64,000 nucleotides of DNA from Dothistroma septosporum (Eukaryota > Ascomycota > Dothideomycetes > Mycosphaerellales > Mycosphaerellaceae): positions 1,181,326 to 1,245,325 of the forward strand of contig NBZP02000006.1 of the NCBI GenBank assembly GCA_002236755.2. Reading direction: 5' to 3'. This document shows, one piece after another, positions 33,099 through 44,796 of the stretch; the first letter of the stretch is position 1, and every line of letters begins with the position of its first letter. The translations under genes and the position numbers were made by a program. The notes under the pieces were generated by a model. That model was not told the DNA's origin. It did not search any database and saw only the letters and a program-made list of their open reading frames with translations.

Positions 33099-33676
33099 CC
33101 TGGGCTTCCTTCGTGAGGGGTGTGTTACGGGGGCCGACACGTTATCACTTTGACACCTGGTCCCGCTATGCAAGGCGTCTCAGCGGCAACCTCACTCCAG
33201 CATGTGAACATCGAGCATACAAGTGTTGCACAGGACACCAAAAAGTTCTCAAGTAGCGTGCATATAGCCGCCACTCCACCGGGCTAGTGCTCGTCTTGCC
33301 GAGGGTCCACCTGCAACTTAGTGGGAGCTCATCAAGTCTGCCACCCCCGAGTCACTATTCCATTTTCTCGACTCTCACAAAGACAATTACTGCAACGCAT
33401 CCCGCGGGACGGCACATTGCTCCATACATCCCGTGACACGCCCTCTTTCGAGCGCTTCTCGTCCTTCGTTGTTCGGCCCAGAGGTCATTCACATTTACGC
33501 TTCTACCTAGTGACTACCTTCTGCCCCGCGACGGCCCGCACCAAAACTTCCTCGTCCACTGAACAAGGCCCTTCCCTACTGAACTGAGCCGCTTCATCAC
33601 AGCTCCTTTCCTAACCAGCGACTGGCCCCAGACATTCCACCGGCCCAAGAGTTCCCCATCGGCGCCGTTGCCCAGC
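33099..33676. promoter_or_regulatory. divergent promoter region between RPA135 and the Arl8-type gene
   Basis: 578 bases separate the start codons of two diverging genes. The half nearest the GTPase gene contains pyrimidine-rich stretches typical of fungal leaders (around 33395-33500 and 33540-33650). I could not define individual transcription-factor sites or start points. Confidence 0.45.
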
Positions 33677-34730
33677 ATGGTGGGCATCTTTAAGCGCATC
33701 TATGATTGGCTACTCAGCTTGTTCTGGTATGATCTTCTTCCCTATAGCACTCCACAAACACGCCGGCGACCATGCTGAATGTTGCCGCCTCGGAGCCTGA
33801 CGCGGGCCGCGGCACACCGCTACTATTCCGGCAACGTGGCGACGTTGGCCAACGGCGGCGACGACGATATCATAGTATATGGTTATGGGCGACGCTGACG
33901 GATCGCTCTCTTCCAACAGGGCTACCGAGATGGATATCACCATGATCGGCCTTCAGAATGCCGGCAAAACATCACTGCTGAGAGTCCTGGCGGTGAGTCC
34001 AGCACGATGCCGAGCCGAAGGCTTTATCGATGGCTGACGTTGTATCACAGGGCGGCGAGTTCACCATCGAGTAGGTCTTGTGTGCGACCGGCAGGGATTT
34101 AGCCGAGATCTGGCAGCACCGCCATGAGACGTGTTCCGAAGCTGATACTGTGTGACAGCTCGATACCAACAGTCGGCTTCAACATGAAGCGAGTGCAGAA
34201 AGGCCATGTCACCCTGAAGTGGTGAGTCATCGAGCTGTGTTGCTGCCCGAGGTCGCGACGACAACATGTGTTGCGTTGTACGGTGGTGAAGAAGTGTGGT
34301 CTTTGTGGTCACCCGACTGACTGCCGCAGTTGGGATCTTGGAGGGCAGCCTAGATTTCGATCCATGTGGGAAAGGTATTGTCGAGGGGTGAACGCTATCG
34401 TGTAAGGCTTTGTTCGCTTCGATTCGTGCGTCGGTCTCCTTTCTGACAGCGTCCAGATTCATAGCAGACTCGGCCGACAAAGAGGCTCTCCCTGTGGCCA
34501 AAGAGGAGCTCCATATCCTGCTGGACAAGCCGGCCATGGAAGGGATTCCTTTGCTGGTCCTGGGGAACAAGTCCGACCTCTCAGGCCATGCAACCGTGGA
34601 CGAGCTGATTGAAGCCTTGGACCTGAAGAAAGTGACACACCGCGAGGTAAGCTGTTACGGCATCAGCGCAAAAGAAGAGACAAACCTAGATGCGGTCCTT
34701 CAATGGCTCATCGCTCGAGCCAAGCAGTGA
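33677..34730 (+). CDS. Arl8-type ARF-like small GTPase
   Basis: Six exons, 33677-33726, 33920-33992, 34051-34070, 34159-34221, 34330-34401 and 34457-34730, give 183 residues. Arl8 proteins sit on lysosome or vacuole membranes and control organelle movement and fusion. The start MVGIFKRIYDWLLSLFW is the amphipathic helix of Arl8; there is no Gly2 for myristoylation, as in the family. Then EMDITMIGLQNAGKTSLLRV has the P-loop (GLQNAGKT, residues 27-34), IPTVGFNMKRV is switch 1, WDLGGQPRFRSMWERYCRGV is switch 2 (Gln75), and LGNKSD (NKSD 130-133) binds guanine. The WERYCRGVNAIV motif is Arl8-specific. Exon 3 is only 20 nt. All donors and acceptors are GT-AG and all phases match. Confidence 0.93.
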
Positions 34731-36249
34731 GCTTGCAGCATGTGATTACGTTTCCCGGAGATACGACTCAACGGCCTTGAACCACGATGTATCCACGAAA
34801 TCATGGCCTCCGACGATGAGCACGACGTCAGTTCGGTATATCGCGTTTGGGTATAGAAGGACAGGAACTGCGGCGCGAAGCTGCACGCCAGCAATGGCAG
34901 CATGGGCAAAACTCGTTCTCTTGAGGTTTTATCTCACTTTGTTGTTGGCAAGGGCGGTGGAATGATGAACAGCGGCAGACGTCTTCTATTCTTTCACGCG
35001 TCCTCCAGCCATTGGAGCGACCCGTGGTGGAGTTGTCTTTCGATAGTCCCATTTGATGAATGCTCTGATCATGTGACACGAAGGCGACGGCGGGTTTGAT
35101 GGGTCCACGGCTGCAGCGTGCGCGATAGCTAGCATCGATATGCATCCCTCGTGACGGCTTTCCTCCTGTTCGTTTGCGTCTAAGAGCCGCTCTTGATTTA
35201 GCCTGTATATAGCTTCGCGTGACCGACTGCAAGGTACCCCTGACGCCTCTGAGCACTGCGCGTTGTCCCGATGGCGCTGAGAGTCGTGGAAGTGGTTTTG
35301 AGGTCGAGGAGAGCTTGAGAACGCGGGTTGACAGAGATTTGCAATGAGGAGGAAATGGAGCAGAGAAATAATAGGTCTCGCACTGGCCTTTGACGCACGA
35401 TGAGTTGGCAATGCACGCTGGCATGGTATGCATGCAAAGAAGCAGAGCTCTAACCCGATGGCGCTTGGTGCTACCGAAAGCCACACTTCCGCCGTGTTCA
35501 ATGTAGAGGGCAGCGATCTTTACGCGGCTCGGATCATGCCCGCTGTGGTCCATCGTGCGGCTAGCTGTGGCTATGGAGGGTCGGAACTGCATGTACCTGT
35601 ACATGTATCCACGGCCAAATGACGTCGTTTCTCGCCCTTCTTCATCACACTACCAGCTTGCCAGCGTTATGCCATGCAACCGAGCACGCCTCTGAAGCCG
35701 TCGGAATGGACGGCGAGATGCTTGGGTTGGCCGCGTTGCACGCCTCGGCGGAGCGAGTCGCCTGCCGGTTTAGTCGGGAGTGGTGGTGTGGCTGTGCAGG
35801 TGTCCAAAGAGGTACAGCTCAAGAACGAGGTCCGCGTCATCGTCAACAACACATGCAATCAAATGTCTTTGCCTGCTCTGCCGACCTGACCTGACCTGCA
35901 TCTCTTTACTGACTACCAAGGCTGTGATTACGACCGCTTTGTCTACTGTTCACGCCACCATGGGTGCCCTTCTGGAGCGTCGCTATTTCGGCAAGTGAGT
36001 AATGATCTGTTTCTTTGCAGTGTCGAGTCCTTGCGCAGCAACGACGCCTTCCGGCTTCGAACGTTCGTCTCTGCTAGATCGACCATTCTACAGAGGGTCC
36101 TTTGCCACCACAAAGAAACGCCTACATTCACATCGCACCATTCCTCCTGCCTTGGGTTCCCCCCCCCTACCCCCCTCTGAGGTGTATCTTCATTGCTGCA
36201 CTATCCGCACTTATGGTCAGCCCACCGTCCGCATCGTCAACTTACAACC
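34731..36249. other. intergenic region upstream of the RCR-type gene
   Basis: About 1.5 kb. A minus-strand frame of 258 codons (34828-35604) and several plus-strand frames overlap with no family features. Pyrimidine-rich sequence near 36110-36180, including a C-rich run, is probably the leader of the downstream gene. Confidence 0.4.
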
Positions 36250-36759
36250 ATGTCTAGCTGCTACATCGACAACGTCACTGGCAACGAAGTATGCGACAAT
36301 AATACCTGGAACGACTGGGCTCGCTGGGTGGTCTTGGCAATCATCATAATCGTCGCCTTGCTACTCTTCTTCTCATTCAGGTAAGCACAGCCATCTCGCA
36401 CCGTCGCAGGATCTCATACTAAGCGGCATAGCTGTGTATCTGCACGACGACGGAGACGGTTCGGCGCACAGCCGTACCGTGGCACAGGATGGGCGCTGGG
36501 ACGAACACCAGCAGGTCACAATGCGCCGACCTATAACTCGCAACCGTACTATGCGCCGCAGAACGAGAACTATCACCAACCACAGCCTTACTACAACAAC
36601 AGCAATAATCCACCACCGTACACTCCTCCACCGAACAACGGATACTACGGCCAGAATGATGTCGAGTTGCAAGAGCCACAGCAGGCCTACGGAGGATATC
36701 GCAGTGGTGAAGCTCCCGAATACCAGCCTCCGAAAGGTCCGCCGCCGGCTATGAAGTGA
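36250..36759 (+). CDS. RCR-type protein (chitin deposition / Congo red resistance family)
   Basis: Two exons, 36250-36380 and 36432-36759, give 152 residues. Exon 2 is easily missed because it has no early Met. RCR proteins are single-pass membrane proteins of the ER or endosomal system that lower chitin deposition and give Congo red resistance in yeast, working with the Rsp5 ubiquitin ligase. Seen: a short N-terminal lumenal part with Cys residues (MSSCYIDNVTGNEVC), one membrane span (WVVLAIIIIVALLLFFSF), then a basic RRRRRFG just inside, then a Tyr/Pro/Gln/Asn-rich tail. The tail contains PPPYTPPP, a PPxY motif of the type bound by Rsp5 WW domains. The splice AG|C restores the frame between the span and the basic patch. 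Confidence 0.85.
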
Positions 36760-37408
36760 GGGTCAAGCGCATGATTGATGTAATGATATCCGGAAGTGTG
36801 TTGCTTTGATATGGCGGCCGCGCGGTTTGGTACGACGGCACGATCGTTCGCGGCGTTAAATAATGCATTGATAAGTTGCTACACTTACGCCGTCTACGAC
36901 ACTTGTACACGCGGAACGACTTGCAATAGATGACGCCCCGAAGAAGCCGTGTAGGCATGGTTGTCACTTCATGATTTTATCTTTTGGCCTTGCTCGAAAA
37001 CGTAAGCTCTCAAAATCATCCAAGACGTTGGAGCCACTTGCAGGCACGGCTCAAGCATGCATCAGCCATTGCTCATTGATCGCTTGTGAACTCCTTGCTT
37101 TAGCAGATTTCACCGAAAAAAGCGTTGCTCGCCTGCATCATTTCCCAATGCCAATGTACATGTATGCACATGAATCGCAGGCACAACCAGCTACGTCAGC
37201 AACGCCCCACAAGGGACCTCACCTCCATTCCAGCTGGCTAGATCTGATCTTCTACTGAACCATCACCATGGTTCGCATGAAACAAGCAGAGTCCCAATCG
37301 CATGTTCCCAACCACACCTCTTTCTTGCCACTGTGTCATATAGCTGAAGTCGTACCTTATCCATTGACAGCACCTTCCTGACTCGTTCGCATATCACCAT
37401 AGCGAATC
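36760..37408. other. intergenic region
   Basis: No gene seen between the RCR-type gene and the reductase locus. The 80 bases before 37409 look like a leader. Confidence 0.4.
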
Positions 37409-37690
37409 ATGGCCAGTAACATAGCCAAGGATAAACAGTTCAGACCCAGCGATCTGCAACTGAGAAATGGCCCGGAAGGCGCCAACGATATTCAGGAAAG
37501 CGATGCCGCCGAGATCTCGAGAGCTTCGAGGGAGATCCCAGATCGGAACTTCGCGGAGGAAGTGACGACTCCGAGCCGCGTTGATGAGCCGCATGTAAAG
37601 GTGTCCAAGGCGGATCGGGATGATGACGATACCCAAGTCAGTGATATTGATGAGCCGAAGGAGAAGACTCATACCGTCACTGTACGTTGA
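37409..37690 (+). CDS. charged 93-residue frame, probable 5' exon or upstream ORF of the reductase gene
   Basis: The frame MASNIAKDKQFRPSDLQLRN is open to a TGA at 37690. It is highly charged, low in aromatic residues and protein-like (for example RVDEPHVKVSKADRDDDDTQ). Near its end, ACT|GTACGT at 37681/37682 could serve as a donor. Joining it to 37752 (acceptor CCCTGAG) continues in frame into the reductase as ...THTVT-KMKAIK. That would add about 92 residues to an enzyme family that normally starts with MKA. It may instead be a separate small gene or a regulatory upstream ORF. Confidence 0.45.
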   Translation: MASNIAKDKQFRPSDLQLRNGPEGANDIQESDAAEISRASREIPDRNFAEEVTTPSRVDEPHVKVSKADRDDDDTQVSDIDEPKEKTHTVTVR

Positions 37691-37754
37691 AATGCTCGTT
37701 GTTCTGATCGACGGCTGAGTACTGACCTTCGAACGGATCGAAATCCCTGAGAAG

Positions 37755-39045
37755 ATGAAGGCTATCAAGATCGTGGACGGGCACAAAGCGGAGTTGCAGG
37801 AGGTGCCAGTGCCGGCACTGAGGGACGATTACATCCTTTGTAAGGTGCATTGTGTGGCGTTGAATCCAACGGATTGGTAGGTATCGTAAAGATACAGTCG
37901 TTCTGGGTAGTCGCTGATATGTTATAGGAAGCACATCGATAAAGTGGGGAAGCCTGGGTCGACTGTTGGTGTCGACATGTGTAAGCTTTGTGAAGAGAAT
38001 GTTGCCTTTGCGTTGGCTGACTTCATCTAGCTGGAATGGTCCTGGAAATTGGCGACAAGGTCACGAAAGAGTGGCAAGTGGGTGATCGCATTGCAACGTT
38101 CGTGCATGGTGGCAACGAATCGCAGAAAGAAGATGGTATGTAGACAGGGTTTCTTGTCAAGGCATTACTAATATGGATGGTCAGGCGCATTCGGCGAGTT
38201 CTGTGTGGTAAAAGGAGATCTTGGTCTGAAGGTAAGATAAGATGATGCTTCACGGCACGTCAGACATTGATCACCTCAACAGATACCGGACACAATGAGC
38301 GACTCAGATGCAGCGACATTGGGGACAGGAGTGATAACGTGTGGACAAGGGCTTTACCAAAGCCTAGGACTCCCTCTCCCTGGCGACGGCATGGAGAAGT
38401 ATGGCGGCTTCCTACTCGTCTACGGCGGAAGCACAGCGACCGGAACTTTAGCCATTCAGTACGGAGTTCTGTAAGTTATGCTCTCAGCATCCACTCTCAG
38501 CAACACTGACAGTCTTCAGCTCCGGCTGCCGCGTCATAACCACAGCCTCCGAACAAAATCACCCCCTCCTCAAAGCTCTCGGCGCAGAAGAATGCTTTGA
38601 TTACAAAGACCCGGCCTGCGCCAAGAAAATCAGAGACTACACCAACGATGACCTTCGCAAAGTCTTCGACTGCATCTCCGAAGGCTCCTCTCCCAAAATT
38701 TGCGAAGAATCCATCTCCTCCCAAGGCGGCACAATTTCATATCTCCTCAAAGCCAAGCACACTCGTGAGGACGTTGAGAACAAGCGAACGCTTGGGTACA
38801 CGATTATTGGTGAGGCGTTTGTGAAAGGCGGGAACAAAATGGAGGCGAAGCCCGAGGACTTCGAGCATGCGAAGAAGTTTTCTGAGCTTACGCAGAAGTT
38901 GGTTAATGCGGGTCAGTTGGCGGTCCATCCGGCAGAGGTGGGGCAGGATGGGTTGAAAGGGGTATTTGAGGGGTTGGAGAGGTTGAGGAAGGGGGAGGTT
39001 AGTGGGAAGAAGTTGGTTTATCGGGTCGCACAGACCCCTAAGTAG
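37755..39045 (+). CDS. medium-chain dehydrogenase/reductase, zinc-free enoyl-reductase type
   Basis: Six exons, 37755-37876, 37928-37980, 38031-38135, 38185-38231, 38283-38470 and 38520-39045, give 346 residues. The family holds NADPH-dependent quinone and enoyl reductases. Seen: MKAIKIVDGHKAELQEVPVP, ALRDDYILCKVHCVALNPTD, then W-KHIDKVGKPGSTVGVDMSG, GDRIATFVHGGNESQKEDGA, FGEFCVVKGDLGLK, IPDTMSDSDAATLGTGVITC, the nucleotide-binding LLVYGGSTATGTLAIQ, and a C-terminal GKKLVYRVAQTPK. Phases match at all five joints. It shares the fold and family of the gene at 23915-25046 but is clearly a different member. It runs convergently with the biotin carboxylase gene, with 208 bp between stops. The start could lie further upstream (see 37409-37690). 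Substrate unknown. Confidence 0.88.
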
Positions 39046-39253
39046 TCCAAGTGAAGTGAGGAGGTGCGGATCCACGAAACGGTAGGCTATCTATGGGGTA
39101 TTATCGTCGATGTTCGAGGCTTCCAGTGACTGCTGGGATGTCTCTCGTGATCCTGCCCATGGCTGATCAATATGTATCCTGATGGATCATATCGATAGGA
39201 CATCACTTTCTCATATTCCCGTTGCATACCCTTTTATCTCCTGTAGACAGTCA

Positions 39254-41286
39254 TCACAGCTTCGCCTCAAACCTCCCCTCCTCCTCGACAACAGCAACCA
39301 ACATCCCCTCCGCCACATCCTCCCCATCCTCCGCTTCCGTAATCCACCTCACCATCCCCGCCGTATGCGTCCTCACCTCAACCTCCATCTTCATCTGCTT
39401 AACTACACAGACCGCCTCATCCTTCTTCACCACATCTCCTGGGTCCACCAGAACTTCCACCAACTTTCCTGAGAGCGGTATGATGACATGACTGGGGTCA
39501 CTCTTGGAGCCCATCGGATGTAACGAGGAGAGAGCTGAGCCAGAGGCGGAGGTACTGTTGAGGGAGATGGTAAGGGGTGTGGGCTTTTGACCGGGCTGAG
39601 TGTAGAGAATCTCGGCGGCGAGAGCGGTGGGGAAGTCGTTTTTGAGGATGCGGGTTAGGTGCAAGTGGTGAGGGCGAGATGCGGAGATTTTGGAGCCTTG
39701 AGGCGTGAGATCTATGGTCCAGGCGTCGTCTTTCTTGAACAGGCTACCGCCGCTAGATGGGGATATTGCTGAGGAAGCACTGCTAGATTGTTGCTGGACG
39801 AGGCCGTGGAATGGATCTTTACGGCCATTCAGGTTGCGGCTGAGGGAGAGGAGTTCTTCGTGTCTGGACTCGAGCCATTGCGTGTCGTAGCGTCCACTCT
39901 CGAAGTCGGAGTGTGAGACGATAGCTCTCAGGAGGGCGAGGTTGGTTTGAATTCCTGTGACTCTGGTATCGTTCAACGCTCGTCTTGCTTTGCTGACCGC
40001 GTCTCGCCACGTTCTTGCAGTGATAATGATCTTGGCGATCACGCTGTCAAAGTCCGACGTAACAATAGCTGGAGAAGCAGACACCAAAGCCGTATCCACT
40101 CGCGTTCCAACTCCAGACGGCAAGCTGAAAGACTGGATTTTTCCAACACTCAACGAATAACCTTTCTCCGGATCCTCTGCCGCCAACCTCAACTGTATCG
40201 AAAACTGGCCCGGCGGCCTCATCGGATCCTCCCCCAAACCCTCCAATCCCGCCTCCTCAAACGTCGCCCCCATAGCAAGCCTCAACTGCGCCTTCACAAT
40301 ATCTGTAGCACAAATACTCTCCGTAATAGTATGCTCCACCTGCAACCTCGGATTTACCTCCAGAAAGAAGTATTCTCCCTTCTCCACACAAACCAAAAAC
40401 TCAAACGTCCCAAGACTAGCATACTTCACAGCCCTCGCCATCTTGACTGCACTCTCAATTACCCTCCCAACCAACTCTCTATCTTTTCCCATGCTGGGCG
40501 CCACCTCCACGATCTTCTGATAACGTCGTTGAATACTGCATTCCCTCTCCCAAAGATGCCTCACTCCGCCCCTCCCGTTCCCCAGAATCTGCACTTCCAC
40601 ATGTCGAAAGCCCTCAACTACCGCCTTCTCCGCAAAAACCTGTCGTGACGGGCTCTCGTCAATAGCTCGCTTACAAAGATTCTCCAATTCCTCTATCCTC
40701 CTCACCAATCTGATTCCCCGCCCACCACCCCCATCCACCGCCTTCACCATGATTGGCAGCCCATTCCGTTCCGCAAAACGTTTCACCTCCTTCACGTCTC
40801 CCGTGGGCGTCGTTAGCGCTGGCAGAATGGGAACATGACAACTCTCTGCCAGTTGCCTAGCACGTAACTTATCCCCTGTCCTCTCCAGTATCTCCGCACC
40901 AGGACCAACGACCATAACATCTATCTCCGCCATGCGAGCCGCAAATTCCGGACTCTCGGAGAGGAAACCATAGCCAGGATGAATGGCGTCAATGTTGTAG
41001 TCTTTGACAACTTTGAGGAGAGCGTCGATGGACATGTAGTCAGCCGGAGAATTGAGGCGGATGGCGTGGTGGGAATTGTAGACGTGGCTGATGTCGTTTT
41101 CGGTGTAAAGGGAATATGTCTCGAGACTCAATTCGCGGCATGACTGTAAGATGCGGGCTGCGATTTCGCCTCTGGAATTTCTGGTTAGTAGTGTCGCACA
41201 TTAGATAGGAAAGTGTTTCAAGGTCGGCACCTATTGGCGACCAAGATCCGTCTCATGGAACGCGTTGCTATCCGTCCATCCATCAT
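39254..41286 (-). CDS. biotin carboxylase with C-terminal biotin carrier domain (acyl-CoA carboxylase alpha type)
   Basis: Two exons, 41286-41231 and 41171-39254, give 657 residues. It should use ATP and bicarbonate to carboxylate its own biotin, the first half of an acyl-CoA carboxylase reaction; a carboxyltransferase partner is needed and none is in the window. The splice recreates RRILVANRGEIAARILQSCR. Then AIHPGYGFLSESPEFA, VKAVDGGGGRGIRLV (ATP-grasp loop), GFRHVEVQILGNG, RECSIQRRYQKIVEVAPS, EVNPRLQVEHTITE, and a carrier domain with VVKQMKMEVEV, in which Lys613 is the expected biotin site. Only about 14 residues precede the catalytic domain, with a few Arg but no convincing long presequence. 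It resembles methylcrotonyl-CoA carboxylase alpha but is shorter in the linker, so I do not assign a substrate. Confidence 0.88.
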
Positions 41287-41663
41287 TGTGTAAGTCAATG
41301 AGGGTTTGCTTTCCTAAGATTGTGACGACCTCTGAAGCAAATAGTGCGGAGGCGTGATGATGTTCTTATTGGTAAGCATTGAAGGAAGTGAGGTCGGATG
41401 TTGCCTCGGCTGTCGAGCTTCACAGTCGAACACTGCCATGCGGAGATGTGCTCTGTAGACGAGGCATGATTGCCCCCTGTTGTGACGGCAAATGGAAACA
41501 CATTGACGATCAAGATAAGTATTTTCTGTTTCGTAGGCCTGTCTATGTCCTTTGGTCTTGTCATGTCTCATTCATCTCATCATCATGCAATGCAAGAAGA
41601 TCATCCTGCCGAAAACAACCGCACTGGTATTCAAAGAAGTCAAGCATCGCCCAATCGTCGAAC
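41287..41663. other. short intergenic region
   Basis: 377 bases between the start of the biotin carboxylase and the stop of the DUF3824-type gene, both on the minus strand. No gene or motif recognised; it should hold the promoter of the carboxylase. Confidence 0.4.
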
Positions 41664-44600
41664 CTAACGCCGATGTTTCCGCCTGCTCTTGCTCTCGCCG
41701 TCGCTCTCATCGCCGCCTCCCTGACCCCCGAGGAATTCTCCGGCGATCGACTTGAACAGTCCACCCGCTCCGCCTTTACCGCTGAGCAAATCATTGATTT
41801 TAGCGGCCAAGTCGTCTTCTCCGCCTTTGCGGTTACCTTGCTCGTCAAACCTAGGCGGAAGGTCTACCGTAGTATCAGATTCATTATCTCTGTCGTCACG
41901 TGCTCGTCGTTCGTGCGAAAATGGGTCCGCCTCTCGATCCTTTCCCTTGCGCTTGCGGCGTCGATGCTTGCGGTCGTCACTGGTCTCTGTATCGCTATGC
42001 CGCTTCTCACTTGGGTCACTGCGCTTTGCGTCGTCTTTCCGTCGCGAAGCATCCGGCGAGTGTGTAATGTTCGATTCAAGATCGAATTTCACACGACTCG
42101 TTGACCTGCGTCGATTTGCCGGTGTGGGCGTGGTTACACCATCTAAGAAAGGTCGGTCAGCATGATCATTACTCGTGAACGTACCCCTTCCTCCGGGTCC
42201 CTCTCAGGAGCTGGACGTACCCGCTGCCTGAGACTCGCGCTCTGAGTTGTTGGGCGCACTCACATTCTCAGGATCTGATCGACCTCGGCCTCTGTTATGG
42301 TCCGGTGTACCATAACGAGCGTCGCCTGCATACGTCTCTCCAGGATAGGGCTGGCCTAGATTGGCATCGCTGTCGCCGTAGGCGCCACGTGTATTTTCGT
42401 AAGGATGTTGTTGAGGCGGTTGATTAGCATAGTCTGCGGGGTTGTAGGCAGGATAGGACTGCTGCGGTTGCTGCGCATAAGCATGCTCGCCATACGCCTG
42501 ATCTCCTGTCGGCGGTGGTGGAAAGTAATTGCTCGAAGGATATGATTGTTGCTGGCCATATCCTGCATTTTGCTGGTTACCTTGGATGTAGTGATCATCG
42601 GGAGGCGGGCTGTATGGCTCATTGCCATAGCCATCATCATAGTAACCACTACCTCGCCCTGCAATTTTGTTAGCATCGACACAAGGTCCACAGCCATCAC
42701 GACTTACGATCATTGTGGCCCCTTTCTCTAGATGCGGCACGACTGCGGCTGCGCTCGCGACTCTTGCCGTACTGGTGAGCGGCTGCTGCACCGGCGGCGG
42801 CAGCTACACCGGCAGTAGCAAACTCTTTACCACGTGATCGGCTGCGACGTCGTCTGGTATCGGGACTGCTGTCAGCGCTGCCGCCGCGTCGGCGGTAGAG
42901 ACCGGGCTCTTCGTCGCTGTGGTAACCTCGCCGGTCGCGGTCATCGGGGTAGATAGGATCGTGGCCGTATGCTATCATGCCAGGCCCTCCGTCAACACTC
43001 CTGTCATCAGGGTAGTGCGAGGCTGGGACGGACCTACTTCTTGAGCGGCTTCGGCTGTGCCGGCGCCTGCCTCTGCCAATCTCATCTTCGATAATTGCAT
43101 CCTTCTTTGCCTCCTTGTTGGCCTTGTTCTTCTCATACAGACCTGCGAGCGCAGCTCCACCGAGACCGGCTGCTGCGATCGGCACACCCTGTCGAACACG
43201 AGACTTACTGCGATGCCCTCCTCGACTCTTCGATCGAACTCGCTCGAGAATACCTGCGGCCGCTGCAGAAGCTAGACCTGCTTGAGCGATTCGACGATTG
43301 CGGTGATCGGGATCGCGATGTTCAGATGGTCCTCCATGCGGGTCGTCCGTGAAATAAGTGTCGACGCTGCCACGTCTCCTCCTCGATCGACTGCGTCTAC
43401 CGTGACGCCCATCTGCGACCACGACCGTCTCCTTGTTGCCGCGATTCTTCAGAGCGTAGCCAGCAAGTGCACCTACAGCGGCGACAGCAGCCAGACCGCC
43501 AAGCTGTTGAGCTTTGGTAAATGACTGCTTGTCATCGTCCCTATCTCGTGAGCGATGGTGTCGGCGTCTGCGTTGACGCTCGCCGCTGCGACTCCTTGAT
43601 CTCGAGCGAGATTTCGAACCACGCAAACTACGCATGCTTTTTACTCTGCTTAGCGCTTCTGCGCCAAGTGCGCCCACCGCTGCACCACCGATGGCACTGC
43701 GACCTCTGCCACCCACTTCCTCACCTCTCCGCTTGCGATGGTGTCTGATGATCTCAGCAGCGCCAATACCAGCGATAGCACCTCCAGCCAGATTGCGTCT
43801 GTGATGGTGCTCGTCTTCCTCGCCATCAACTCTGCGCTCGCGACGCACGTACTCGTAACTGTCGTCGCTGCTGTAGTTGGAGGCGCTGTCGCGAGGTCGG
43901 ATCTCCGTCTTACGGTCGTAGCTGTCGCTTCGTCTTCGTCGCTCGATTACACGTCGTTCGTAGAAGTAATCTTCCTCCGGCTTTTTCTCGGGTTCTGGCG
44001 CAGGTGCTGGTGGTGGTGTTTCTTCCTTCTTGACCAGAGACTTGCTTTCATCGCGTTCTTCAGTGACTTCTTTGCGCTCGATGAATTCGTACTGCGGCTC
44101 CTCACGGCGAATAATGATCTTTTGGGGCTCGCGGCGTTCTTCGCGGATAATGATCGGGGCTTGTGGAGCTGGAGCGTCCTGTCGGATGATGATCGGCTGC
44201 GGCTGTGGCTGAGCAAAGTATTCGGTACTCTTGCTGTAACGCTCTACATCGTATGGACGTTCCCGCTGTGGAGAGAAAGATCTATCTCGCTCAAAGCGGA
44301 ACTCGCGCACACGCTCTGGAGACGGTGGAGACGGCGCTCGTATGACCTCTGAATCGCGCTCGACGACCTTGAATTCACTTCTGGCACGCGGTCGGTCGTA
44401 GTCGCTCTCGCGCTCAATGACTCGATAGCTTATGTCTCGTCGTGGCGGATCAGCTGATCGTTCAATCCTGGTATAGCGAACGTCGACATCATCATGTTCG
44501 CGCTTTGGAGGGTCATTCCGCTCATAGGTTCGCTTGCTAAACTTCCATTCGACATCCTCCTCGTCATCATGGTGTGAGTGGGAGTGCCTCGAAGATGCTG

Positions 44601-44796
44601 GCGGATCGTCGCGGCGTTCGCGCTTTATGATGATCTTCTTGGTGTCCGTCTCCGCGCTCTCATCCTTGTATGTAGATCGCGCGATGGACTCGGGGACCTG
44701 GTACCGCTTGACGGTGGTGTATGTGCGACGAGGCGCCTCCTCGTAGTCCTCCTCGCGCTCGCGATAGACGGTACGGCTGCCACGGACTGAAGTCAT
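41664..44796 (-). CDS. RS-rich DUF3824-type protein, 1001 residues
   Basis: Three exons, 44796-42708, 42658-42221 and 42142-41664. DUF3824 proteins are fungal, low-complexity and uncharacterised. The start is MTSVRGSRTVYREREEDYEE. Residues 1-330 are very rich in Arg, Glu, Asp and Tyr and include repeated III-K/R clusters at about 55, 202, 215 and 227. Residues 336-674 alternate RS-type stretches (RSRSRSRSGERQRRRRHHRS) with six Ala/Gly-rich hydrophobic segments near 336-350, 368-384, 432-450, 505-519, 538-553 and 660-674. Exon 2 is Tyr/Pro/Gln/Gly-rich (GYGQQQSYPSSNYFPPPPTG). Exon 3 begins DGVTTPTPANRRRSTSRVKF and ends in a basic, charged tail containing LLSGKGGAGGLFKSIAGEFL. The splice joints keep frame. 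It could be a membrane-sculpting, nuclear or condensate protein; nothing decides this. Confidence 0.85.

Noticed and set aside
34828..35604. Minus-strand frame of 258 codons with an internal MDHSGHD resembling a copper-transporter start
   Set aside because: No Met-rich motifs or membrane spans follow, and the composition looks random; overlapping plus-strand frames are equally open.
39947..40648. Plus-strand frame of 233 codons
   Set aside because: It is antisense to the biotin carboxylase gene, whose frame carries all family motifs.
43738..44352. Plus-strand hydrophobic frame of 204 codons that could look like a membrane protein
   Set aside because: It is the complement of the Arg/Glu-rich part of the DUF3824-type gene; antisense of RS/RE codons gives Leu/Ser/Phe-rich frames.
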